Assembly: GCF_003144245.1 (NCBI RefSeq)
Contig: NW_020289977.1
Span: 1,240,001 to 1,304,000, forward strand
DNA length: 64,000 bases
Direction of reading: 5' to 3'
DNA from: Jaminaea rosea
Lineage: Eukaryota > Basidiomycota > Exobasidiomycetes > Microstromatales
The translations under genes and the position numbers were made by a program. Under the pieces are notes generated by a model. It ran no database searches. It worked only from the letters and a program-made list of their open reading frames with translations, and was not told the origin of the DNA. Shown piece after piece: positions 33,428 to 44,333 of the stretch (its first letter is position 1; each line of letters starts with the position of its first letter).

Positions 33428-35307
33428 TCAATTGCCAAACATGGCCTCTTGCCCTTCCGGCGAGCCCAACACCTCTGAAGCGCTGTGCCCTGCTCCAGCG
33501 ACATGCCAAAGACGGTGGTTGAAGGGAGAGCCTGTCATGCCTGCTCGGTCGACTGGGTCCGAGGCCGGGTACTTGGAGGCGTCCGCTTCGTCGTCTGATC
33601 GAGCTGAGAGATGAGACTCCTCACCGTCTTTTTGAAGCTCTTCTCCATCCACGATGTGCACGCCGTTGAAGTCTTCATCGAGCAAGTCGAGGTCGTCGCC
33701 CACGTCGTCCACGTCTTCGTCCTCGTCCCGCTTTCCGTTGCTGTCGTTATGATGATTGGCCTTGGACTTGCGAGACTTGCTGTCCTTGGCCTTGTGAGCC
33801 TGCTTACCCTTGTGACTGGTATGGTTCTTGCTGTTGTTGTGCTTTTGGTGATGCTTAGCAGCCGCAGCGTGAATCTTCTTAGACTCCTGCTTGCTGGTCT
33901 TCTTGCCAACGCGCGGCGAGGCATTCTTGACGCCCTTGCCCTCATCATCATCATCCTTGTTCTGCTGGTGTGACGTTTTCTTCCTCTTCTTCGACTTCTC
34001 GCCCTTGCTTCCGTCCTCGTCGTCATCGCCTGTACTCTTCTTTGAGTCTCCAACCTTCGATGCGATGTCTTTGATTACGTCGGGCGAAGGGCCTTTCTTG
34101 CCCGCATCGAGGCTAGGATACCAGCCCGGGTAGTCTGGTACGGGTGTCTTCCCCGCCAAGAGATGAAGGTAAGACCAGTAATTGTACGATCGGTCCCTCC
34201 TCGCTGTCCCTCCTGCTGCGTGCCCACCACACAATTGATCGCCCTTGTCCGTTCGCGTGTCGTTGCTGCCGATAAGGTAGCGAACATCACGGCTCATGTA
34301 GCGTTGGAAGAGGCTCCCAGGTGCAAGCGGAGGGGTGATGGCGTACGGCGCAGAATAGGCGTCGAGGCCGTAGCGGAAGTCATTGAATGCAGGGCATCCC
34401 TGGTCAGAGGTATCGACGGGGACCGGTCGATCGCGCGTGAAGTAGAGCATCGTCGAGGGGTCGCCAATCACGTAGCGGACTTTGAGACTGCTTTCAGAGG
34501 GAGGATCTTGGCCCAGAACAGCGTAGCGCTGCAGCACCTGAGCGCCTCCTCCGTGAGCGACGAAGGTCAGTCGCTCCAGCTTAGGGTACGCCTCTTGGTC
34601 GGCAAAGCGCTGCATAAGGCCATCAAGCACAGTGAAAACGCTGACGTCGCTGTTAGGGGGGTTGGTAGATCCGTCCCCCCCAATCCAGGCGTTTGGCTCC
34701 GCCCAGCCCAGAGTGGTGCTGTTGACGACGTCCGCGTCGCGTTCGGCTGAGAAGAAGAGCGGGGCCACGCGGATCGAGTCCTCGTCTGCGCCGGGAAAGT
34801 TGGCGTCACGGCCTTTGGCAAAGGCGTTGTTGAGGATCTTCCAGTAGAGGTCAGCATTCCGCTTCACGCCGTGGATGATGATGAAGGCATCACGGGCGTC
34901 GCTCTCGTCGTGGCTGCGAGCGAGGGTCAGCAAGGGCGATGGTCAATGAATGCCAGCTACATCTCGAGCTTGGAGATGTGCACTCACGGCGTCTTGGAGT
35001 ACCACGTAAAGACCTCAGTACCAGGATGACCGGGCACAGGCAGGTTCCTACCCTCAGCACCGGCTGGTCTGTTCAGCGAGGTGACGTGGGGTCCAACACC
35101 CTTGCCCGAGGGCAGTCGCTGGACCGCATACGCATCGCGAGGACCAAGTAATCTGTGATGGTGTGAAGCTGAGCGACGAGTGGGAATCAAGTCGGAGTGT
35201 GCGACGCTGCTGAGAGCGAGGACCAGGAACAGGATTATTGAAATTGGGAGCGCCGCAATAGTAATGAAGTGACGCCCGCCGGCGGCCGCCCTTGTTGTTG
35301 GAAACAT
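33428..35307 (-). CDS. Secreted alpha/beta-hydrolase-like protein with Lys/His/Asp-rich insert
   Basis: Exons 35307-34988 and 34913-33428 flank a 74-nt intron (GTGAGT...CGCAG); the product is 601 aa. A basic N-terminus and hydrophobic run (14-38, FITIAALPISIILFLVLALSS) form a signal peptide or anchor. The fold starts with AFIIIHGVKRNADLYW (116-131). The nucleophile-elbow position reads VAHGGGAQ (225-232) and lacks the usual Ser of GxSxG. The likely catalytic-His region RLWHVAGAGHSASEV lies at the extreme C-terminus (H577, H583). Between the two, about 180 residues (nt about 33600-34080) are Lys/His/Asp/Ser-rich low-complexity sequence. The substrate is unknown, and loss of the Ser suggests a non-hydrolytic role or an unusual mechanism. 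The family assignment is moderate. Confidence 0.65.
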
Positions 35308-36326
35308 CGACTTAGCGCTGCCGGACCGGTCGCGATATGAAGAAGAGGAAGCTAGGCCACAAGGGAGTGTGCTGAAGAGGAGGTGTGTGCGCTGAGAGGG
35401 TGAGATGAGGAGGGACAGATCGCAGCATATAATGGAGTGAGAGGAAGAGGACGAAAGAAAAGGTGTCCAGAGAGAGAAATGACAAGACACACCGGAGTGC
35501 TCTCACAGCTAGCAAGGACTTGCTGCTGCTGTCACTCTTTCGGCATCGGCGTCGTCTTTGTGGGCTGACAGGGGAAAGGAAGCAGGGAAGACGGGGGCAG
35601 GAATCGAGGGTGTTGGATGGAGCTGAGTCTCAATCAGAAGGGCGATTCGACGCCCTCGTCGCGCGGAGGACGTTCCTTCCGCCCTGCTCGCCCCCGTCTT
35701 CCCATGCACTTTGCTACGCCCCTGCGGGCCTGGCATTTCCACTCGATTGGCGACGAAAGGCCAAGGCAATTCCCCGAAGCCCCGCGTCTGCGTCGTACCT
35801 CGACTCGAGCTCGCGGCCTGCCGACAAGCCTGCCGAGGCGGCCTGCGCCTTTGGCTTCAACGCGTTCCATAGCTGCCCGGGAGGAGCAAGAGCAGTTCTT
35901 GGCGAGGAGAGCCGCCGTGGGAATTGAGCGTCAGGTGTTGATTGAGAGAGTGCCATCAAGACGGACGTGTTCTACGCAGGTAGCCCAAGCTTCCATCTGT
36001 CGTTCTAGCGAAGAGACAAGCTTGGCCGACTGGCACGCAGACAGGCGATGAGGAGTCAATGAAGGGGGAGGGCACATTGCGGAGCGTGGGAGTATGGAGC
36101 GCAAACAAATATAAGAGGAAGAGAGCATCTCACGATCACCGCAATGACGAGACGAGTGATCCGAAGAGGATGACAATGTGTGGTATTTGAGGTTGCGGAT
36201 GTGCACGAAAGAGCGCATCGGTAGCTAGCAATGCTGGGAGGTTCCGTCCATCCTCAACCCAGACTGTGCCTGCATCCCACCTGCCTTCTACGCATCATCC
36301 CATCCGCCTCTGTGCATCGTCTCAAT
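35308..36326. other. Intergenic, upstream of hydrolase gene
   Basis: This stretch of about 1 kb lies between the hydrolase start and the stop of the next minus-strand gene. It should contain the hydrolase promoter. Long frames here translate into Arg/Ser/Pro-rich sequence without domains, and I do not call any of them a gene. No repeat or RNA gene was recognised. Confidence 0.5.
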
Positions 36327-39300
36327 TCAACTCTCGCGCAGCACTCCTGCGTTGAGCAAGCCATTGTACGCTCTCGAATAGGCCTGTCAACAACGAAAAG
36401 TGTTCAAGTTAGTCAGTACATGGTGCTTTGTGATGCCCGGCTTGTGAACGGAGCCGCCGCGGAAAGGAAGCACTCACCTCCATGTTCGCTGCTACAGGGC
36501 CCCGGAGCATTGAGTGACTCGCCTGGCCACCGGCTCCAAGGCCATCGCCCGTTGCATTGCAGGACAGAGCAGCCCTTACCGCCCCTGGCAAGGCTGGAGC
36601 CATGCGACGAAGCACTGCGCCCTTTGCGCCCCACTTCTCCAGTGGGATTGGACAACGCTTCAAGAATGCTACGCTTGCCTCCAGCTTACCCAGCAGGGTG
36701 GTGAATCTCGAGAGCAGCAAAGCAGCGGCCGCCTCACGAGCCGGACGGGAGGCAGAGACGTCACCCGCTACGATGGGTTGGCCGGCTTCATCCCAGTACT
36801 TGACGTATTGCTCCTCGAGGGGCGTTGCGACGGTTGGGCAGAGGCCATACATCTGCTCGAGAGACCACGCGTCGAACCTCGCTCCAGCTGCATTGCACAT
36901 CCCAGTCTTGTGCATCTCAGTCGTGAGAATGACGGCTGCGCAAATGTCCTCAGCGTCGGTCTGACAGAGATGCACACTCGTCTGCTTACTCGCTCCCGGT
37001 GTGGGGCCCATCTCTATCCTTGCGCAACGCATTGCCCAGAATACACGCTCGGCGACAACGAAGATGAGCTCCCTGAGCTGAACATGCCTCTTGTGCCCGT
37101 CGGACATGGCCGCGATGAAGCCCGCGATAGCGAAAGAAGTGCGACGTACCGACCAATTTGGCGGAGCACAGTCAAAGACGGCTAAGGCCAGGCTGACGCA
37201 AAGAGCGGCAGAGATGGCCGTCAATTCTCGAGCAGTCGCCGTGCCAACCTTGTCCTTTGCACCATGGGGATAAGGCAGCCCGCCAGTCGAGTGATTGATG
37301 TTGTTGAGAAGCACATTCAAAAGAGTGTTGGCCATCCTGCCAGGCCTGATGCGGTCCAGGTCGATATCGGGGTCATGCGCCATTGCGGACCGAGAGATAT
37401 TCGTCGTGACAACCGCTCGCAGGCCATGCCACCTTTCGTCCAGTGCCATTCGGAGGAGAGCGACGTCCTCGGGGTGTGCACCAGCGCAGGGCAGGAATTG
37501 GATTGAGCGATCGCCGGTGCTGGCAACGGACGTATTCGATGTGAAGTCAAGGTCGAATTGCACGCCCGCTCGATTGCCCCATCGAGAGGGCCCGGCTCTG
37601 CTACTGCTGGTGATTGTACTGCCGCTGCCGTTAGCTTTGATGGTGCCTCCATTCGGGGTCCTTGGTGGCAGTGGGATGCCGTTCGGCCCAGACACGGCCC
37701 GCATCAAGGCGGGCATAGTCGGCGGTGGAGCGGGTGGTTGGCTGAGTGTAGGGACATGAACAGGGGCAGGCGTATGGAAGCTGTCGCTGCCATTCATGAG
37801 CTCATCTTGCTCGTCCGTCTCCATCTCTTCCTTGACTGCCACAGCGCGCGAGGCACCGGTCTGCGACAGGTTTGGCGACTGTCCGCGGTTGATAAAGACA
37901 GGAGCTGAGGCAGTAGCGCCGCTCCTGCTCGAGGTCATTACCACGGAGGCTGCATCGTCATCGTCGCGTGCAAGACGGGGAGCGAAGGGATTTTGCGCTG
38001 CCACCCGCTCGTGGGCTCGCCTTGCATTGTGCTCCGTGCTCGGCGTCGGTGGCACGCGAGTTGCCGAAGAGGAAGAGACCGTCGATTTTCTCATGGCCGG
38101 CTGCGGTGCTGCATTGTCGAAGCCAACGGGCCGCAGAGCGTCTGCTGGGACGGCAGAGGTGCGATTGGATCGTGGTCGTAGAGAGCTGGGCCCTGCTTCG
38201 TTGCTTCGCGATGACGACGGCGACGTCAGGGGAGCTACTGCGCTTTGGGTGAGGACGGTGGACGAGCGTGCGTCCCCGCGGCTGCTAGCATCGGAGGCAT
38301 CCGTCTCGGTTCCATCGTCATACTCGGAATCATTATCGTCTACCACGACGTAGTGCCTACGCTCCTTGCTCTTGCTCCGCCCATCTCGCGCGGTATTGTT
38401 GCCTCGTGAGCCTCCCGCTCCGCCCGCCTCAGCACTACTCGTCGTCCTCGCAGGCGAGCTACGCCACATGCCAAAGAATTCAAGCACCGGCTGGGGCATA
38501 GTCTTCCCCTTAGCAACGCCGTCCTTGACCTTTGCTCTGATCCTCGTGCCAATGGAGCTTGCCGTTCGCCCAGTAAGGATACGCGACACCCTGCCCCTCG
38601 TCCCGTGGTCCTCGATGAGACGCTGAAAGAAAGCCTCACGCTCTGAACCATTGGAGGGCATTTCACGGTTGCGAGAGGCTGCATCGAGCTGAGTGCGGAA
38701 TTTGTCCCAGAGGAACTTGTCGTCGCGTGGGGTCCATGCCTTGCGGGAGGAGCGCTGTTCTTTCGAGGTGAGGGCATTCCATGATGATGTGGGATTTTGC
38801 GAGGTTGAGTGGCCAGATGATTGCACAGTAGGGCGAGACAGTGATGGAGTGATCGTGTTGCTGCTGCCAGAGCTGGGTGGCGCCCGATCATCTTGGCGTT
38901 GAGCGGATCGTATCTTGGGCGTAGCTGCCTTCTTTGCCGGCCTGGCGCTGCTGCTTGCTGAATCGTCTGCATCTGATTCCCTAGCAGCTGCAGACGACGA
39001 CCCGCCGGCTTGGCCTGCCGCTTCTATTGCTCTCTTCTCCTCCTCTTTCCTCTTTCTCTTCATCTCCTTTCTGGCCAGCTTGGTTGTCTTTGCCGGCTGA
39101 GGAGGCGCAGAAGAGGAGGCGCCGGCAACTGGTTTGGCAAAGAGTGTCTGTCCATTCTCGAGGGACGCCCAGAAGCTCTGATCTACCTCCCATAGTTCAT
39201 CGTCGCCATCTGCCTTGATCTGAATCAGGACCTCCTCTCCCTGTATGCCCAGCTTCTCGGCGGCAACGGTCGTGATGGCAGCGTAGTCGGGGACGGAGAT

Positions 39301-39360
39301 GAGGACTCGGCGCTCCTCGCCTTGTCGCGGCCGACAGACGAGGCGCAGATTCTTCATCAT
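36327..39360 (-). CDS. Uncharacterised nuclear protein with possible Myb/SANT-like segment
   Basis: Exons 39360-36478 and 36383-36327 flank a 94-nt intron (GTGAGT...TGACTAAC...TTGACAG); the product is 979 aa. Without splicing the frame would run on to 36409; the intron has a textbook branch site, so I prefer the spliced 18-residue ending. The N-terminus (1-75) looks like a small beta-grasp or PB1-like fold (LVCRPRQGEERRVLISVPD, then ELWEVDQSFW). A Lys-rich KEMKRKRKEEEKR stretch could be a nuclear signal. SRKAWTPRDDKFLWDKFRTQL followed by SRILTGRTASSIGTRIRAKV resembles a Myb/SANT-type helix pair. The last 300 residues are a conserved-looking, Ala/Leu-rich globular region with no name I can give. 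I do not recognise this protein, and the Myb suggestion is weak. Confidence 0.6.
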
Positions 39361-40254
39361 GGCAGCCGTCGCGAGACGCCACTGTTACGGCTCGATGCCA
39401 GCAATGGATAGTGATCAAGTTGGAATGATGTTGCGCGGAGATCGAGAGGGAGTAGAGCAACCAAGCATCTCGCTGATCGGACGATCACAAAGTCTCTCGA
39501 GCCGCGTTCCTGGTTCCGTCAGGCCGCATGCCGTGGTCCGACTCGATCTCGCCTTCACCGACACGCCATCCGTCACCCCTACGTCGTTGCCACGGTCCAC
39601 CATGATGGCGAGCTCATTATCAGGCGGGCTCATAATCAGCATTCATGAGTCCTGCTTGCTTGCGAGGTGATCCTCTCTGATCTGAACAGCCGACGATGGT
39701 CCTGCGACAGATTCTCTGCTTGACGTGTGGCACTAGTCCTGCTGCCATCTGCTCAAGGTCACATACTGCCGCTGGGTCCACGTCTGATGCACTTTTCGCA
39801 AGCCATCGACAGACAATGCAGATCGAGCCGGGACGCGGCACTGCCACATCACTCCTCAACGCAGTCTGCCCAGTAGCATTGCTCGCTGTGGTGTCCTGCG
39901 GCACTTAAATGAGATGGGGTCTGTTGGAGACACAAGAATCGACGTCCAGACCGTGAGATCCGCTCGGTTTGTAGTGAGTGAGCTCGATCAACACCTGCTT
40001 CCAATCTCTGACCGGTAATTACGCTGCGGTCCATCCACTCGCCGTATCGTCACTCTCTTTTCGCCGCTGATGAGACTTCGATGCCATCGCGGGCCGCAAG
40101 GATGCGCAGAAGGGGCGAAAGGGGTGATCGGTCGAGGGCTGGCAAATCTGGTCACCAAAAGCGACCTGTCCTACCTTGACTCCCTGCCTCCCTGTACCAC
40201 AACGCTCCACGTCGCCTCAAATCGCCATCTCAACGAGCAAACAGATCACATCAG
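39361..40254. other. Divergent intergenic region
   Basis: About 0.9 kb separates the uncharacterised nuclear protein (minus) from the candidate secreted peptide gene (plus), and it should hold both promoters. A 70-codon frame at 39696-39908 has an ATG but no recognisable feature, and I do not call it. Confidence 0.5.
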
Positions 40255-40658
40255 ATGGTGCGCAGGGGACAAAGTGACTCACAATCGCCTCTGTCCCACT
40301 GAAGCTGACCGTCTCGCGTCGCTCCTACCTCTTTCAGCTCGCGGACGCCAAGACACATTTCCTCATTGCCCTCTTCGGAGGCTTAGCAATTCTCATCGGC
40401 CTCTTCACCTCGCCCGTCGCCACTCAAGGCCAGGACGTCTTCGCAACTTGCTACTCCGACGATAAATGCGCCACCGTCCGTGGCAAGGTGAGGGGTACAC
40501 TGGGCAAGAATGCTCCAATCGTCTACTTCTGCAATCATGCCATCATAGCTATAGCCCAGGGAAAGATATGCACCGGCCAGTGCTCGGGCACCTGCATTCC
40601 TGGCGCTGGCAATGGTGGGAAATGCCTGGCCGGCAGTTGGCAGACGTACTGCTTTTGA
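40255..40658 (+). CDS. Candidate small secreted cysteine-rich protein
   Basis: Proposed exons are 40255-40257 (the ATG alone), 40338-40487 and 40560-40658; the product is 83 aa. Exon 2 starts after a strong acceptor (CCTACCTCTTTCAG). It encodes a signal-peptide-like stretch: LADAKTH, then FLIALFGGLAILIGLF, then a small-residue cleavage region around SPVATQG. The mature part is Cys-rich: CYSDDKC, CTGQCSGTC, GKC, and a final YCF before TGA. The second intron (40488-40559, GTGAGG...CCCAG) is 72 nt and stop-free. Retaining it adds 24 residues with one more Cys, giving eight instead of seven. An in-frame TGA at 40275-40277 shows that an upstream exon is required; the ATG-only first exon is the simplest choice but is not certain. 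Size and composition fit effector-like or cell-surface peptides. No family was recognised. Confidence 0.45.
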
Positions 40659-40831
40659 GCGAGGAACCCAGCCGTAGCCTAACGATCGTGGGTCAAACGA
40701 AGAGCGATTACCCATGTCCAAAACATCTGCGATGATTGCTCGAACTCGAATACAATGATGTCCCGGCTGGCCCCGACCCCTCTTGCACTACAATACCACG
40801 CAGTCTCCTCTCCCCGCCCAGTACCTAGCTA

Positions 40832-43800
40832 CTAGCCCCCTTCTTCCTCTTCGGCCCACTCCTCTTCCTTGATCGCCTCGTTTGCCTCCTTCTTCCCTCC
40901 TTCACCCGCGCCACCAGCTACGCTCCTCTGTCCCAAGTACATACTCGCAAGCTGCTGCGGCGTAGACGCCTCCTCGGGTCCCTTGTCGTCTCGCCGTCTG
41001 ATGAAGCGCGGGAAACGCGTGCTCAACCCCCTCTCTTCTGAGATGAGGCCACGCGCCGCAGGGTAGACGGGGCTGAGCGTCACATCTGCGAAACGGAGCT
41101 CCCAGACTTCTACAGGCTCAAACCTGAGCCGGAAGAGCAAGAGGTTAGCACGACCGGATGCTTGGGTGTCGCGAGATATCTCCACTCACCAGACGTCCGG
41201 GAGGTACCCTCCAGTATCATATTCCTGCCTACACTGGTTCCTCCGGGCATTGTAGCACGACGCTCCAACCTCTTCGCTCTCCACGAAGCGTTCGAACTTC
41301 ATGCTCTTGTACTCAGCGTCCGTGAATCCACTGATGCACTTGCAGACCGCCTGGTATCCCCCTGTCTCTGCATCATAGACCGCCAGGAGGACAGGAGACC
41401 ACCACTGCGCCTTGCGACCCATTCCGTGCCAAGCACCAATGGGTACCAGATCGAGCGAGTCGCCCAGGCCATCCACATAGTCCTGTTTGACTTTGAGCCA
41501 GGACTCACAGCGTTTATCGGGCTCGTAGGTGCTGAGTAGGGCTTTGCCGCGGCCAGTGACACCCGGGTGTTGTTGGAAGAGGTCGATAGGATCGGCACCC
41601 TCGCTATCTTTGCCTGGTGCAACAGCATCTTCATCATCCTCAGCCATGACGAGATCGTCGGAGACTACGTCGCCAAGAGTCTGTAGCTTTGCATCCTCTC
41701 CCTCGTCGTCCTGCCCACCACCCTTGTCATCCTCACCATCCTCCTTCTTCGCCTCTCGCCTCCAGTGATGGTCCAATGTCTTTACCATGATCCCTTCGCA
41801 GCGATTTGCCCTCGCCTCAGCAAAGAAGCGCTCCACGTCTTCCGGCTCATTGCTCTCTAGGCTCTTGACGTGCAGCCAGCGTGCAATGAGGGGATTCTCC
41901 GGTAGGAGAGCGGGCAGACGCGTGTGGAGGAGATTGCGTCGTACTCGGAGGGAAGATTTGAGGAGGGACTGTCAGCAGGCGCAGGAAAAGAGATGGGTCA
42001 GTGGCGTCTGATGCCGGCAACGGGAATACGCAAGCGTGGTCCTCACCTTCCCATCCAGATACATCAAGTCAAATGCGAACACTCCAACCTTGACCTTGAC
42101 CTCCTTCAGGTCCACATCCTTCCTACTCCGATTACTCAGTGTCTGAAAGGGCAGCAGCTCAGCCTCTCCGCCGGGCCCAATAGCTACCACCTCGGCATCA
42201 ATCATAAATGATTGTACCGGCTCCGCGTGGCCTCGATCGAGAAGGAGGGGTATGAGGTCGAGAATATCCGGGTACTTGCTGGTCATGTCTTCAAGATGAC
42301 GGGAGAAGAGACGCACGAAAATATCTCCACGCTCGCCCAGCCATTTTCCTTTGCCGTAGCTCGCGCGTACAGCGCGAGCCTGCTCATCGAGCTTACCCTG
42401 CTCATCCACTGCGGCTTCTGGTACTCGGTGCGCATGAATCTGGACACGTTGCCCGTCATACTTGAATTCGCTCACGAAAGCCCTCGCCGTATTTGGGTGG
42501 CCAACTCCCAGCTTTGTGTAGACATCGTTGAGCGATCGGGTGATAGAACCCAACATGGGCGTGATGGGGACGCCAATGCGTAAGGGCACCAGCTGAGAGA
42601 GATGTGCGAGCCCGCCACCTGGTGAGGTGGTGAGAGCTTCTATGACCGATGTGAAATTAGGGTGGCGTGAGAGCACCTCTCGCACTAGCCGCTCGCTGCG
42701 GGCGAATTTGGCCATGATGGCCAGGCGACGCGGGTCTTGACGCTCCTTAGGTTTGGTGGGGTTGGCGAGAATACCTCCAGAGCGTTCAGAACTGGTGACG
42801 AGGTAAGCGGCTGCAGCAGATGACTGAGTCGAGAAGGTAGGAGCTTCGACAGCCGCCTCATCTTCGTCACTGTCGCACAGACTGAAGCATCGCGCCAACG
42901 CGCTACTTAATGTCTTCTTCACCGCCCCTGTCCTCAGATGACTGTGAAATGTCCTCACGAGCCAACGAGTCTCCTCCCCTCTAGACGCTACGATCAACTT
43001 CGTCACGATCCCCAGCTTGGCGCTCGTACTACCCGTTCCCGAATGTGTCAAAGCAGCAATATCATGCAAGCTCTTGAAGACCTTGCCTACCGTCAGCGGA
43101 GTGGGGGCGACCATTGGTCTTACGTCCTTTTTGGCCTCGTACGCCACATCGCCTGGATCGCCCGTTTGGTCCCAGAGGTGCTTCAGCGTTGCAGCCGATT
43201 TGCCTGTGACGGATTTGGTGGCTTTGTTGGTAATAGAGCCGCCGATGCCCAGCGTCACATCATCGTACGATGGAGCGATGTGGTTTGTCATAAGGTAGAT
43301 GGAGGGGAGCAAACTAGTGGGATCATGTACACGGATTGTACGCATGAGGTTGGTGAGGACCGTTCCAATGAGCAAGCGAGACTTGGTCGCAGACACGGTG
43401 ATGAAGGCGTGGGACAGGAGGGCGTATGGAGTTGTTGCATGATTAGAGCCGGGGGCGCGAGGCCAATGTTGAGTGGTGACCGTTGAGGGGTCAAAGACGA
43501 GAATGTCCTGCGTGAAGTCGATGGCACTGATGCTGGTATCGAGCGCGGCTAGATCAAAGACTGCTGAACCTGGTGGCGGCTTGCGAGGCGTACTGGGACC
43601 ATCTGGCCGGGTTGGGGATGGACTTCGTTTAGAAGGCGCAGCAGCGGATGAGGGGGGTGATGAGGCTTTGACTGGCTTTGCGAAGAGTGGATGGACGGGC
43701 ATCGCGCCATTCTCATGCTTCTTGCCACGAGTCATCCTCTTTCTCATCTCCGCTAGAGAAACTCCAGCATCCTGAGCTGCCAGCTGAAGCGCGAAGAGCT

Positions 43801-43972
43801 CGTCTGGGTGGCATTCCTCTGGCTGCTCCTCCTCGACCTCCTTCTCCTTGCCTTTGGACGAAGGTGACCCAAAGAAGGAAGAGATGGATGCTTGTCCAGC
43901 GCTGCCGCTCTTTGCTTTCTTCTTGGTCGGCGTAGCAGGCGCTGAGGATGACGAGGCCCTCTTGGGCGACAT
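40832..43972 (-). CDS. CDC9: DNA ligase I (ATP-dependent replicative ligase)
   Basis: Exons 43972-42047, 41968-41190 and 41123-40832 give 998 aa; the introns are 78 and 66 nt. The N-terminus has a PCNA-binding PIP box, Q27-A-S-I-S-S-F-F34, next to a Lys-rich nuclear signal. The DNA-binding domain precedes the nucleotidyltransferase core. The adenylated lysine is K504 in FKYDGQR, followed by EVVAIGPGG, FAFDLMYLDGK, EGIMVKTLD and WLKVKQDY. The OB-fold end has FEPVEVWELRFADVTLSPVYPAARG and LSTRFPRFIRRRDDK. The enzyme seals Okazaki fragments and repair nicks. An acidic insert of about 75 residues (nt about 41505-41770) separates EGIMVKTLD from WLKVKQDY, positions that are almost adjacent in other ligases. 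The frame extends 63 codons upstream of the ATG without another ATG. The tail is Glu-rich. Confidence 0.95.
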
Positions 43973-44333
43973 CTCGATGATGGTACGGATGGATGCAACG
44001 CAAGGCAACGACAAGCTGACAAGTCTCAGATTGGCGCGTCCGACCGACCATCTCAACTCCACACGAACCCGTTTCCACTTCCCTTTCCGCCTCTCCGCTG
44101 CAGCTGCCTGCAGGAGCGCGACCGAATGTCGAGGTTGGAGCTCCTCTCTTCCGCTTGTCACTCAGGGGCTCCTTGTTGACCGTCGAGTCCAAAATGAGCG
44201 TCTTTCATCGTTGGACGTCATCGCTCCGGCAATGATTGATTCATCTTCTCCTCATCAGCATCTTTAATCTTTCAGCTTCATGATACCCTAGCATACACTC
44301 ATCCATATCCCGCAGCTTCATGCTACCACCGCC
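43973..44333. promoter_or_regulatory. Divergent promoter, DNA ligase / membrane protein, with E2F-like site
   Basis: This 361-bp gap lies between two divergent start codons. TTGGCGCG at 44031-44038, about 60 bp upstream of the ligase ATG, resembles an E2F-type G1/S element (TTTSGCGC). That would fit an S-phase gene, but a match this short is expected by chance in GC-rich DNA. Confidence 0.3.

Noticed and set aside
35463-35927. 154-codon plus-strand frame upstream of the hydrolase gene
   Set aside because: Composition is Arg/Ser/Pro-biased with no recognisable motif, and it lies in the expected promoter.
39696-39908. 70-codon frame with ATG and several Cys residues
   Set aside because: No signal peptide, no ordered Cys pattern and no splice signals. 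Not distinguishable from chance.
40383-40721. 112-codon minus-strand frame opposite the secreted peptide
   Set aside because: It mirrors the plus-strand signal peptide and Cys-rich exons, which have clear features of their own.
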